From Rodentolepis nana (lineage: Eukaryota > Platyhelminthes > Cestoda > Cyclophyllidea > Hymenolepididae), in NCBI GenBank assembly GCA_900617975.1, contig UZAE01013614.1:1-20705 (forward strand): a stretch of DNA of 20,705 nt, in the 5' to 3' direction. Below, piece by piece: positions 11,741-20,705 of the stretch (within the stretch, counting starts at the first letter, position 1; every line of letters begins with the position of its first letter). Below the pieces are notes generated by a model. That model was not told where the DNA came from and did no database searches. It saw only the letters and a program-made list of their open reading frames with translations. Made by a program: the position numbers and the translations under genes.

Positions 11741-14700
11741 ACCCCCGCTTCATTCGCACACCTCATTGGGCTTGTATGCTATCGTCCTAAATAAATAGAC
11801 CAACTAATTCCCATATACCACAACAGGCAGCATGCGTCAATTCCCAAACATGCAAAGAATAAAGGCCTTGGAATAAGAGAACAAATTTCTAACTTTAAAA
11901 AATTCCTTAATTTTTTGATGACCAAAAGCAAGTTTGCTTTTATAATCCTTCCCACAGAAAGACTGCTCTAATTACGGGAATGTAACTGTCAGAGCAGCAC
12001 ATCCAAAATAAAAGACAGAAACTAAAAGAGAACATTAAAGGGCGCGAAAGGTAAGCATTGAGTTGCGTAATCATTTCAAACCAATGTAAAACTTTATAGC
12101 CCTGATAAAATCTATTGAAAAATGGACTTTTGTTACCGCACGACTATTCGCTTAAACAAACAAGCAAAAAACGAAGCTTTCATACAAATGGCCAACTCAC
12201 TGGGCAGGAGTTCCCTGTCGGTGGATTCGGTAGAGTGGGGATAAGGATGGAAAAGATTGCCCTTTTCGAGGGGATAGGGGATGAGACGGAAGGTGCCCTC
12301 CCATGTGCAGTGCAGCAGGTTCAACGCACCCTCCACGGCCTTCCAGTGACCCAGATGGAAGAAACTGTACGCTAATGCCTCCGAATCACCTCTCTTCAGA
12401 ATATGCTCCGTTGGCAAAATCAGTGGCTTCATCTCCAGCAGGTACTGAAAATTAAGGTTTAGGGACAAATTAAAAAATGTACAAAGTAAGAGTCTGCGAT
12501 GAAAGGATTTCTATTTTCTGTCCACTAGATACAACTAAACTACAATTGAATTAAACCCGAAGAGAGGGGTAAGACAAGAATGCCGTTACTCCCAAGGCAG
12601 TTATGCACTGTTATTTTTTGAAACTGCTGGGGGAGGCGCGCCCACAAATTGATTAGAAAGAAGAGCGACTTAGTGACCATCTACGGTAACCGCTCGTCTC
12701 TATACGAAACGGGAACTAAACAGCAGTGGGGTAGTAGTGTCTAACAGCTTCTATACTATCGAAAACAACAGAATTCTGTTTTGGGTATAATCATAGACCG
12801 GCGTCCACTAACATCTCTATTAAAATTCATAATTTTCTACTATCTACGAATATAACTTGGCTTCAGTACAACTAAGATAGTACACAGACAAGATGCTAGG
12901 CTAGAAAAAATAAGCAGCAGCTTCACAATCCACCACACATCCACATCTGTTGGCTTCATTGCTTGGATCACATTTACAGATGCAGTGGAGTGAGATAAAG
13001 CGCTGTGTTGGAATGCATCTGGTTATCTCATGGCTTACTATCCTAATACCTAGTATTTTGGGAAAATAATAATATGAAGTGGTTAGATTGACCAAGAATT
13101 AGATGTCATAAACATGAGCCAAAAAGTCAAACCCCTCATCCTCCTTTCTTTCTTTCTTATGAAGCAATACCCTTATGTCGCCTTCAGTTTAAGTATTTAT
13201 AAAATACGAAGCGAAGCGTTGAAGTAATGTTTGCATGATATTCTTAAATATATGTATATTCTAGCAAAAGGGATGAGAATACATTTTTTAACACAGAGAA
13301 CAACACCAAACTCATAACAGCCCCCTCTCACACGCACCCCAAACTAATTAAAGTTGCTCTCTTTAACTAGCATGTTAATATAAACCCAAACAAACAAAAA
13401 CTAAAACGACGACAATTAGGATACATGAAAATGATGCGAGGAGGCTAAAGATCCTAAGGTAAGAAATGAAACTACTTTTAGTGGACATAATTGAATGAAT
13501 AACGAAAAAGCTGACACGGTTCATCAGTTTCTTTAAGAGAAATTAGAACATACTCGAGGAACATGTGGGTTAAACTCCACAGCACGATGAATGGCCTCAA
13601 CAGCACTCAACTCTGCGTTGTTCAGACCGCGCTTGGATGCAATATCTGGTGAGAATCTAATCAAAGAACAGTTAACAAATGAATAGAATAAGAGGGTAGG
13701 AATGAGTGATATGAAAGAACTTACTTTTCCGCAACCTGACGAGCCTTGAGAAGAGCAGCTGTGTAGCAAATTGTGGCGGACTTGGGATATAAAATGTCTA
13801 GGCGGGAACGAGAGATAGATAGGAATGGTTAATTATATGCCCGATGAGGCGGAAGAAAGGTGATAATTGGTAAGATCAAGGGAGAGTAACTTACCATCAT
13901 ACTTGGTGAGAAATGCTTGTGCGTCGGCATACTGTTGGGCTGCCAAATAACACTCGATGAGATTTTCATGAATATTGAAGAGATTCAGATTAGGATATTC
14001 TCGAATCAACTTGAAAGTGAAGGAAACAAAAATAATTAAGGACTGTAATAATCTTCCAAGTGAGATTTTCACAAATAGATAATAATGTTTTAAGCGTAGG
14101 TAGATTGCTGCATAGTTGTTTAAGAGAACGGGATATAGTTTATTGCAAATAGAAAACAGACTTAGTAACTGTAAAAACCTCTCTTGAAAACTATATGCCT
14201 TCTTGGAACACTTTCGGGGTAAATAGATCGTATAATTAAGCTGTCCTAATGTAAAAACTCACACTTTCGCCCAACTTTATCTGCAAGACTAAATCGCTGT
14301 GGTTGGTCATTGTATTCATTGGATATTAAAGAATGGACAATAAACCCGTAACTTCGCAAATGACCACGTAGTTCGCAATGCAACGAGAACTTGGAGTTAC
14401 AAGAAAACTGACTGAATAGACGAATTAAAATAAATTGAACCATAGGGAATTATAAGTCCATAACAAAAAAAAACCTGTTTATTATTGAAATTTGTTGCAT
14501 AAGCGATTCTTGACCCAAATGCCAAACAGGACCATCAGAAATAGCATTCTAAGACCAAATATAAATTTAGAAAGTAAAAGATGGACCGAAATAAGCGTTG
14601 ATAATATACGTACATTTAAAAGTTGAGCTTGAAAAATCGGGAATTAAAATAAGATGAAAACGACTAACGCAAATTTGCGGATGAATACCGATCAATTAAA

Positions 14701-15970
14701 CTTACCTGTGAAATTGATAACAGTTAATTTTTTAAAGAAAAGTAATTATTAAGAAAGCGGATGTGATTTTTCAGCGTACAATAAGATAATAAATAGACAA
14801 TTGATAACACGAATTCAACTGTTAATTGGTTGAAAAATTGAAATTTATAATAATTTGTTCAAGCTTTCACCGGAAAAATACACATTTAGAACACACGATA
14901 ACATACCTCTCGCATGATTTTAATAGCCTCCCTCAATTTTCCCAATTTTCTTGCACACATTGCTAGACGTCTTCTGATAAAAATAAAAGCATGAATATCA
15001 CGGAGATAAATAGCATCCTGGATGGGATTATGCGAATGAGATTGTTGGGATTTTCGAAGCGAAGTCTCTGAGATTTTGTAGGCCTGTTTGAACAACTTTT
15101 CCACCTAAACTAGAAGTGACAATGTTGATGAGAAGGCTCACCTCGACGATACTGGAACACTCTTCCTCGGCTAAAAGAATCATTGCTGTGACACATTCAG
15201 GATTTTTAGCAAGAGCTTCTCTGGCCTTTTTGATACGCTCCTCAGGATTGCGTTCGCGCCAAGCCATTTGCATTACTATAATGATAGATTCAATAAAAAG
15301 AACAAAGAAACTTACTTTCGTATTCAGGTTTTCCAGCATCCGCCTCACATGTGAAAAAAGTCTGGTGGTCCTGAGCAGATAAATTCATGTCATAGTAAGT
15401 GAGTGGATCTTGTCCGAACTCCTTTACAGCTCTCTGATACTCTGCGCCTCGAAAAAGGCTATAGGGATTTCTTGACACCTTACAATCTTGAAAAATGAAC
15501 AAGTAATTAGCTCAAAAATGGAGCATACCTTGAGGACCATTATGGACACCATTAGATTCTATGCTATCGCAATCATTATCCTCATCACTTCCTCCCAATA
15601 AAGGATAAATATGGGTAAGGGATATCTGTTCAATAAAGGAGGTGCCGTATTTTTTGAAATACCACCATTCAAATATCTACAAAAAAGTTAAAATCAAATT
15701 CTGTTCAGCATACCAATATAACTCCTGATAGAAATGAGCTGGTTCCAGTTAAAGCAACATAAAATTTGGGCGTCAAGGCATTAAGAAACATTCCGCCTAA
15801 ATGTAAATAGATAAGCATGGAAAATTACCTGAATTAAAAATCTCAAATAGTGAAACGACTGTCAAGTAAATAAAAGGAACAAGAAGAAAGATAGCTACAC
15901 TCCACAAACTGGTAATGGGCCAAGAAAAGGAGGCTTGTGTTTTTTCCAAATTATTGGACGATATCACCAT
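4068..15970 (-). CDS. ST7: ST7 (suppressor of tumorigenicity 7) family protein, complete, 12 exons
   Basis: Exons, minus strand: 15970-15829, 15796-15714, 15676-15529, 15486-15316, 15275-15142, 15104-14907, 14009-13895, 13797-13725, 13656-13554, 12444-12201, 5487-5348, 4163-4068. They sum to 1647 nt, 548 aa, with all junctions GT-AG and in phase; human ST7 is about 585 aa. An N-terminal hydrophobic segment (residues ~24-46) is followed by '[19 protein letters not shown]' and '[17 protein letters not shown]'. Then come 'FRGAEYQ', '[19 protein letters not shown]', '[12 protein letters not shown]' and 'ILLAEEE'. A TPR-like helical region includes '[19 protein letters not shown]', '[20 protein letters not shown]', '[16 protein letters not shown]', '[20 protein letters not shown]' and '[20 protein letters not shown]'. 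A C-terminal hydrophobic segment ([19 protein letters not shown]) precedes a short last exon ending in 'VVRRA'. ST7 is a conserved membrane-associated protein linked to tumour suppression in mammals; its biochemical activity is unsettled. It is divergent from SNW1. The start aligns with the family N-terminus. Confidence 0.95.
4164..5347 (-). other. ST7 intron 11 (1184 bp)
   Basis: Bounded by a GTGAGT donor at the upstream exon and a TTCTGTTATAG acceptor. Minus-strand open frames at 4690-4893 and 5057-5245 show no recognisable family, and neither aligns with the ST7 C-terminus better than the exon at 4163-4068. Confidence 0.8.
6095..6119. repeat. Short CAT/CAG trinucleotide microsatellite
   Basis: Interrupted CAT repeats merge into CAG repeats (ATCATCATCAGCAGCAGCAT). 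Intronic in ST7; no coding context. Confidence 0.6.
6985..7640 (+). pseudogene. Decayed Ty3/gypsy-type integrase relic
   Basis: Broken in several frames. Landmarks in order: '[10 protein letters not shown]' (~6991), '[12 protein letters not shown]' and 'VKMLVRTGR' (HHCC zinc-binding region), 'ADCLKC' (second half of the zinc site), 'VHIDFAG' at 7241-7261 and 'LVFVDSRSK'. After a frameshift near 7305 come '[16 protein letters not shown]' and 'AHCFSETLV'; in another frame '[16 protein letters not shown]' (7483-7530) is the degenerate HPQ-NG-ERF-V block. Order and spacing match Ty3/gypsy integrases. Multiple stops and frameshifts show it is dead. No LTR, reverse transcriptase or gag was recognised. 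It sits in ST7 intron 10, antisense to the gene. Confidence 0.75.
7777..7799 (+). repeat. G-rich tract with quadruplex-type spacing
   Basis: Four G runs (7, 3, 3 and 4 G) separated by 1-2 nt fit the G3+N1-7 quadruplex pattern on the plus strand. That is the strand opposite to the ST7 transcript, in intron 10. Confidence 0.6.
8541..8572. repeat. Perfect 11-bp inverted repeat (hairpin)
   Basis: Arms TAATGTTGTCA (8541-8551) and TGACAACATTA (8562-8572) pair perfectly around a 10-nt loop. No U-tract or flanking gene suggests a role; it lies in ST7 intron 10. Confidence 0.5.
10643..11123 (+). mobile_element. 5'-truncated non-LTR retrotransposon (LINE) with 12-bp target-site duplication
   Basis: The insertion body is 10655-11111, flanked by perfect duplications ATATATTTTGAT at 10643-10654 and 11112-11123. 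Reading from 10659 gives '[20 protein letters not shown]', one TGA stop, then '[20 protein letters not shown]', '[16 protein letters not shown]' and '[16 protein letters not shown]', ending with TAA after 'QLMNCY'. The CPLC-H-C pattern after an RNase H end is typical of the C-terminus of ORF2 in RNase H-bearing LINEs (Jockey/I-like groups); exact clade not determined. A ~110-bp 3' UTR ends in (TAA)n. It lies antisense to ST7 within intron 10. The equivalent codon in the copy at 20487 is TGC rather than TGA, so this copy is dead. Confidence 0.92.
11688..11746. repeat. Long C homopolymer tract (poly-G in ST7 pre-mRNA)
   Basis: CCCACC-type sequence leads into CC, an N at 11703, then an uninterrupted run of 37 C at 11704-11740, A, and CCCCC. 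The N and round structure make the exact length unreliable. It lies in ST7 intron 10, so the sense RNA would carry a G tract. Confidence 0.9.
12445..13553 (-). other. ST7 intron 9 (1109 bp)
   Basis: GTATGT donor and TTTTCAG acceptor. It contains a small CTTT run near 13143-13158. No coding or repeat family recognised. Confidence 0.8.
14010..14906 (-). other. ST7 intron 6 (897 bp)
   Basis: GTATGT donor and TTTCAAG acceptor, splitting 'KIMRE' from '[11 protein letters not shown]'. It is the first long intron after five introns of 32-42 nt. A 65-codon minus frame at 14246-14443 has no recognisable similarity. Confidence 0.8.
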
Positions 15971-16334
15971 AATATGAGAGAATGGAGGTCAACCCTCATT
16001 GGTTAATTATAAATGCTGCAATGCATTAGAGATTAAAGAAAACACATGTGTTTCTTAAATGACTTTCTAATCAACAAGCTAAAAAATATTAAACCACAAT
16101 ATGAAAATTATTATGGAGAATATTTATTAATACACCTGTTGAAATATTTGAAAATTCACAATGTATATAAACAGTATTTCTGAAAATGAAAATATTTCTG
16201 TACTCGAAATATAGCGATAAAACTAAAGCTGCAAATAAAGTATAGGGTATTGTTCAAGCACTGAATTCATTGTAAGCTGCTTAATGTTGTTTTAAATATC
16301 TCATGTGTGAAGTGTCTACGAAAAGTGGCGAATT
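15971..16334. promoter_or_regulatory. Putative shared ST7/SNW1 divergent promoter region
   Basis: These 364 bp separate the ST7 ATG (minus) from the SNW1 ATG (plus) and must hold both 5' UTRs and core promoters. The DNA is AT-rich, and I see no convincing TATA box or CpG-rich block. A bidirectional promoter is inferred from geometry only. Confidence 0.5.
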
Positions 16335-18058
16335 ATGTCCCTCTTGAGGTAAATTTATGTAATTTTAAAACCGTTATACGATAGTCAATTACCAGCCCCA
16401 TCTCAGCGCATCGTTGATGCAGATGCGGATTTTGTTCCAACATCTTCTCACGCAATTGTTCAGAAGTTCAATGTGCCACCGTATGGCCACAGAAAACACT
16501 TTTTTCCCCGAAATCCTGAAGATTTTGGTGATGGAGGCGCTTTTCCCGAGATACATATGCCCCAGTATCCCCTTGGAATGGGCCAACAAAAGACTTCCTC
16601 TAATGCTCTTGTTATGAAGACGGATAAGGATGGTAAAGTGCGATATGACGAAATAGTTCGCCAGGGACATTCAAAGGATCGAGTTGTGTATTCGAAATTT
16701 ACTGATCTTTTGCCTAAAACTATTGAAGACGACGATGAGGAATTACGCAAACCTACTAAAGAATCTGTTGAGGAAGTAAGTGTGTTTGTATGTATTTTAT
16801 AAATTGTCTCCCTTGATTTATCTAGTTTTAATTATTTGCGCCTTAGACAACCGAGAAAACTAAAAAGGCACTTGATGCCTTGGTTGAGCAGAAAGTAACT
16901 GCTTCGTTGCCAGTCAGGAGAGCCGAACGAACTGCACCAGCGGAATATATCAGTTATACCCCTGCTCAACAAGGTCCCGCTTTTAATAGTGGTGCTCAGC
17001 AACGCCTAGTTCGAATGGTTGAAGCGCAGAGGGATCCCATGGAGCCTCCTCGATTCAAAATAAATCAAAAAATTCCTAGAGGACCACCTTCTCCTCCACC
17101 ACCGCTTATGCATTCGCCATCTCGAAAGGTGACTGCTAGGGAACAAGTAGAATGGAAAATTCCTCCTTGTATCTCAAACTGGAAGAATCCTCGTGGCTAC
17201 ACAATTCCTCTTGACAAAAGAGTTGCGGCTGATGGTCGTGGACTTCAAACTACCCACATTAACGAAAATTTCGCCAAGTTGGCTGAAGCGCTCTATATCG
17301 CCGATAGGGAGGCTAGAAAGGCGGTCGAATTACGAACTCAAATTGAACGGAAAGTAGCTTCTAAGGTGCGTGAGAGGAAAGAAGAACAGCTTCAGAAAAT
17401 TGCCACGGAAGCACGGGCTGCTAGGGCTGGTATTAGGCGCTCCGGCCAAGGAGTGGCTGATGATGAAGAAAGTGCAGAACTTGCCAGCAGAGATGAAATT
17501 CGTCGTGAGCGGGCGAGAGAAAGAGCTCATGAAAGAAATATTAGTAGGGCTACTGGCGGGGAAGGCAAACTTCGAACTCAGCGTGATAAGGATCGTGATA
17601 TCAGTGAACAGATTGCCCTTGGTCTTCCCAATCCCCGTGCAAACGCTAATACAGAGAGCATGTTTGATCAAAGATTATTTAATCAGTCTCGTGGTATGGA
17701 TTCTGGATTTGCTGGTGGCGAAGATGATCTTTATAACATTTACGACAAACCATGGCGAGCGGAATCTAATTTGGGCAATCACATCTACCGTCCTAGGCAG
17801 ACTGATTCCGATACTTATGGGGCTAGTGATTTGGCAGCGTCTTCTCGTCAGAGACAATTTGTGCCTGAACGTGGTTTTGCTGGAGCAGATAGAAACAGAC
17901 ATCTTCAAGGGCCAGTGCAATTTGAAAGAGGTGCAGAGGATCCTTTCAACGTCAGCAACTTCTTGATGGAGGCTAAAAAGGCTGAGAAACGCCCTGGAGA
18001 ATTAATGGCCAACTCAAATCGTGACACTACTTATCGTAAACGTGAACGTCGAGACTAG
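16335..18058 (+). CDS. SNW1: SNW1/SKIP (Prp45) splicing factor and transcription cofactor, complete, 3 exons
   Basis: Exons 16335-16348 (14 nt), 16385-16775 and 16847-18058; introns 36 and 71 nt, GT-AG. The CDS is 1617 nt, 538 aa; human SNW1 is 536 aa. The first intron splits a serine codon and yields 'MSLLSQLPAPSQ', matching the family start. Then follow 'PPYGHRKHFFPRNPEDFGDGG', 'FPEIHMPQYPLGMG', 'SYTPAQQGPAFNSGAQQR', 'PMEPPRFKINQKIPRGPPSP', 'MHSPSRK' and the signature 'PPCISNWKNPRGYTIPLDKR' (SNW at residues 245-247). Next are 'ADGRGLQTTHINENFAKLAE', a charged coiled-coil-like stretch and 'GMDSGFAGGEDDLYNIYDKP'. A basic tail (RKRERRD) ends the protein. SNW1 is a largely extended nuclear scaffold of the activated spliceosome and a coregulator of nuclear-receptor and Notch/CSL transcription. 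All family landmarks are present and no lesion is seen. Confidence 0.97.
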
Positions 18059-19717
18059 ATAGTGCATTATCCTCTTTCCACCCCTCCCCTTTCAGCTAAT
18101 TTATGTAAATAACATGTTTTGCCTTTTAATTCAACTGTTCTCGTTTTATTCATTCTTTTTGTTTGTACGCCTGTGGCTTACTGTGACTGTAATTATGGAT
18201 TTGACTTGTTGAGTGGTGTCCAAAGGCCCTAATTTTCTATCGTCCCAAAACTGTTGTCACGCTCTAATGTAAAAGCCTTTTATGGTTGCTGAATTGATTA
18301 TCCCTCAGATTGTAATATTTAACATTTGGAATAATTTCTCCGGTCTGTAACACTCATGCAATAGATGGGACTTGATATATAGTTTCAGGTTTGCAGTACT
18401 CCTATTTCCAATGGTGGACAAATTGGAGTAATGTTTGAATTAATCTGTTTTTAAAAGTGCTTTTTTCCTCTTGATATGCGAACTGCACTTTGCGACTGAA
18501 ACACAAAGTACCACTTTTAACTGATTGTGGAGATCATTTTCAATGTTTGGCGTGTAAAGTGACTTTGATTGTCACGTGTGCCGTCAACATAGCTATTTTG
18601 GCCCAATAGTTAATTATAATTCTAAGACCCATCTGGGAAAGTGATTCTAATTGCTCATTTTGGGTAAGGAGGTGTCATCATTGGGTTCCGATGAGGGTCT
18701 AAAATCCTTCTATTAACCGATCTTAACCAGTTCGGTCTCCATTCTGCTCTGATGAACTTCTGGCTTCGCAGGCGAGCATATGGTTCACCTCTTCACAAGA
18801 AAATTATCACTATGGTCGTTTCATGAAGATAGATTGCAATTAATGCCTACCGTCATTTCGGATAATTAAGCAGAACTGATAATGATCTGCTTATGCAGAA
18901 TATTTTTTTAGTTTAAACGTTCATGTTTTGGTGACAAAAGGTCAAGACAATAATATGGGTATAGTGATAGGTCAAATGGCTATTGATAAGGGGTGCGTGG
19001 CTGGAATCACAACAACGTTTCTCTTTGCATTAGAGTTCTTGATACAGAATAAAATTGCCAAAGTGTGCTGTTCCTCTCATCCTCAGTAGTTGATATTTTG
19101 ACGGCACTTAATGATAACGTGGTCAAAGTTGTAAGTCACACTGAATTGCTCTCTTTTGAATGCGATGGAAGACAACAGCTATAGCCAATCCTACCTACTT
19201 ATATGCACTTTTCCTAATTTCCGTCGTAGTTATCAAATCGTGCTCATAGTTACAGGGATTTTCCGTAAATCCGCCCAGATCGGTTAAACGGGAAATTCTA
19301 TTACGCGCTTATTAGGGTGGGAGGACTTTCGGAAGCTCCGGTAGTACTTGGGGAACAGAACGTCATCAGCAGTAGGAATGAATGCATCGGAGTGGAGATT
19401 GATCAGTGTGTTCCCAATAACTCCATTCTCTACGCCTATTTCCAAGTTTTCTTTATAAACAGGCAATGAAGTGAATGAACTCCCGATTCCAATTTACTTC
19501 CGTTATCGACCTGTTGAGCCAATGCTGTAACAGAGGAGAGTTGTTAAAAAAAGATATGACTTTGATATGTTACCGATAAAATGAACTCGAGCTGGCAAAT
19601 TCCTGTGTTGACATATCTAACCAAACACCCCAATTAAGTGGTGGGTACAAGACGATATTGACAGCTTGACAGTAAACTAGGACAAAATTCGTCCCCAATG
19701 TTTTGGCTTTCGATATT
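18059..19717. other. SNW1 3' UTR and downstream DNA, no further gene recognised
   Basis: No AATAAA lies close to the SNW1 stop. The first plus-strand copy is at 19048-19053, about 1 kb downstream, so the 3' end is unresolved: either a long 3' UTR or a non-canonical signal near 18105-18170. A 60-codon minus frame at 19284-19466 has ordinary-looking composition but no family I recognise. Confidence 0.5.
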
Positions 19718-19730
19718 AGTAATATAAGAG

Positions 19731-20036
19731 GGATGTGAGATAAACTTACCTCCACGTGATGCACCCTGGGCAACGTATACTCATACGGCAAAAGTCTATT
19801 AACCGGTAATTGACTTCTGACTTCAAACTACCATGACCCCACTATATGTAATATTCCACCACTGCCACAGTACTAACCTCATCTTTTTTCTACCTTTGTC
19901 TTTGAAACACCTCTGTTCCCCCGCCCTTTCGACTTTTTTCACTTTTGTGGGCCTTAACCTCTGTGAAGCCTGGATTCAACTAAAGGGCTAATGATAACCA
20001 TCAAAACGCCTGCCATTTGATATAAATAAATAAATA
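19731..20036 (+). repeat. SINE-like short repeat, copy 3, with perfect 13-bp target-site duplication
   Basis: A full-length 306-bp copy ending in a simple tail (ATAAATAAATAAATA). It is flanked by the perfect direct repeat AGTAATATAAGAG at 19718-19730 and 20037-20049. The duplication and tail show insertion by target-primed reverse transcription. It is the best preserved copy here and defines both element ends. Confidence 0.92.
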
Positions 20037-20049
20037 AGTAATATAAGAG

Positions 20050-20265
20050 TTCTACCATCAATTACATTAGCCTCTTTATATTAACTATATCGAAGTAATT
20101 ACATTTCATTCCTAAACCTATTGCTGGTAATGAGTCAATTGTGATCGAGCGATATTTAACGAGCACGTCTTCAGTTATGTCAAGAACCAAACTTCATAGT
20201 ACTAATGCTGATCATAAAAGCCAAATTTGAATAAGGAACCGATTTAGATAAGATTATTGATATCT
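20050..20265. other. Spacer between repeat copies 3 and 4
   Basis: AT-rich sequence without an open frame or recognisable repeat. If the structure at 20266-20705 is one retrotransposed unit, its left target-site duplication should end near 20265. Confidence 0.5.
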
Positions 20266-20486
20266 TGGGGTGGGAGCTGAAGAGTAATTCACAAATGTAA
20301 AAGAGACAGATAGACACAAAGGTAGAGAAAAGGTAAGATGAGTGCTGTGAAAGTGGTCAAATATGACACAGTCAGTCGAGTCATGGTAGTTTGAAGTCAG
20401 AAGTCAACTGCCAATTGATAGACATTTTTGCGATATGAGTATACGTTGCCCGGGGTGCACCACGTGGAGGTTAGCCTATCGCACAC
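20266..20486 (-). repeat. SINE-like short repeat, copy 4, inverted head only
   Basis: Read on the minus strand it runs from 'GTGTGCGATAGGCTAACC' through 'CCACGTGGTGCACC', 'GTTGACTTCTGACTTCAAAC' and 'CTACCTTTGTGTCT' to the CACCCC block at 20272-20267, where homology stops. The 3' tail present in the other three copies is missing. Its 5' terminus directly abuts the LINE fragment that starts at 20487. Confidence 0.85.
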
Positions 20487-20705
20487 TGTGGCATTATAGG
20501 CAGTGAGCGCGTTGACACATTTGCTAAAAAGGCGACAACAATATCGCAAGGCATTGACCGGCCAATGTCTTTTCACACAATAAAGACCGTAATCAGGAGA
20601 GAATTCAAGACCTCAAGGTGCAACGAACCTAATGCTCAAACAAAGGAGAAACAGTGGACAGTGGCACTCTCCAGCATAGCCGACTGGCCAGGAATCGAAG
20701 CTGTT
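20487..20705 (+). mobile_element. Non-LTR retrotransposon (LINE) fragment, RNase H end, runs off window
   Basis: It is an open frame from 20487 to the window end, with no stop in 73 codons. It starts 'CGIIGSERVDTFAKKAT', which resembles the G-x-E-x-A-D-x-L-A-K motif closing an RNase H domain. It continues '[20 protein letters not shown]' and 'SSIADWPGIEAV', collinear with the copy at 10659. The residues before 'CG' that complete the RNase H signature are replaced by the inverted short repeat. The 3' end and any target-site duplication lie outside the window. Confidence 0.88.

Larger units (their letters stand above)
5488..12200 (-). other. ST7 intron 10 (6713 bp), repeat-hosting
   Basis: The largest intron, with donor GTGAGT after 'RELLP' and acceptor TTTCAG before '[10 protein letters not shown]'. 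It contains the gypsy integrase relic (6985-7640), the LINE insertion (10643-11123), the poly-C tract (11704-11740) and the G-rich tract (7777-7799). In the remaining stretches (5488-6984, 7641-10642, 11124-11687, 11747-12200) I recognise no gene. Short frames at 8081-8275, 8165-8452 (minus) and 8864-9097 have no motif I can place. Confidence 0.85.

Noticed and set aside
11572..11766. Glycine-rich minus-strand open frame
   Set aside because: It is the translation of the C/G homopolymer across an N, with no coding evidence.
16880..16882. TTG as the start of a 392-aa SNW1 protein
   Set aside because: This is an internal leucine. Upstream exons with GT-AG boundaries restore the family's conserved N-terminal 135 residues.
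17370..17966. 198-codon plus-strand open frame
   Set aside because: It is the +1 shadow of SNW1 exon 3. The SNW1 frame carries all family motifs; this one has none.

Overview
This is a eukaryotic nuclear window, most likely from a parasitic flatworm (trematode or cestode). That assignment is inferred from three things seen here: spliceosomal introns of only 31-42 nt, an ST7 gene whose introns are tiny at its 5' end and kilobases long towards its 3' end, and animal-type proteins (ST7, a tandem-RGS AKAP10-like protein, SNW1). The species cannot be named from the sequence alone.

Three protein-coding genes can be assembled exon by exon with GT-AG boundaries and consistent reading phase. (1) Minus strand, 1497-2592: an AKAP10/D-AKAP2-like protein with two RGS-type domains, six exons, 308 aa from the chosen ATG. 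Its C-terminus ends straight after the second RGS domain. (2) Minus strand, 4068-15970: a complete ST7 (suppressor of tumorigenicity 7) gene with twelve exons, 548 aa, and a poly(A) signal at 3845-3850. (3) Plus strand, 16335-18058: a complete SNW1/SKIP (Prp45) splicing and transcription cofactor with three exons, 538 aa. ST7 and SNW1 are head to head, with 364 bp between their start codons.

The rest is repeats and unassigned DNA. Four copies of a roughly 300-bp SINE-like repeat lie at the window's flanks (1-310, 3073-3365 and 19731-20036 on plus; 20266-20486 on minus). A non-LTR retrotransposon (LINE) left a 5'-truncated copy in ST7 intron 10 (10655-11111) with a perfect 12-bp target-site duplication. 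A second LINE copy starts at 20487 and runs off the right edge. The short repeats and the LINE share their last ~60 bp. At 20266-20705 an inverted head of the short repeat abuts the LINE RNase H region with the geometry of a twin-priming 5' inversion. This suggests that the short repeats are either SINEs using the LINE machinery or internally deleted copies of the LINE itself. A decayed Ty3/gypsy integrase relic also lies in ST7 intron 10 (about 6985-7640).

The three genes do not form a pathway. Their products act in signalling scaffolding (RGS/AKAP-like), at membranes (ST7) and in the spliceosome and transcription (SNW1). The most notable points are the shared LINE/short-repeat tail, the inverted chimera at the right edge, two near-duplicate introns in the AKAP10-like gene, and that protein's missing C-terminal tail.
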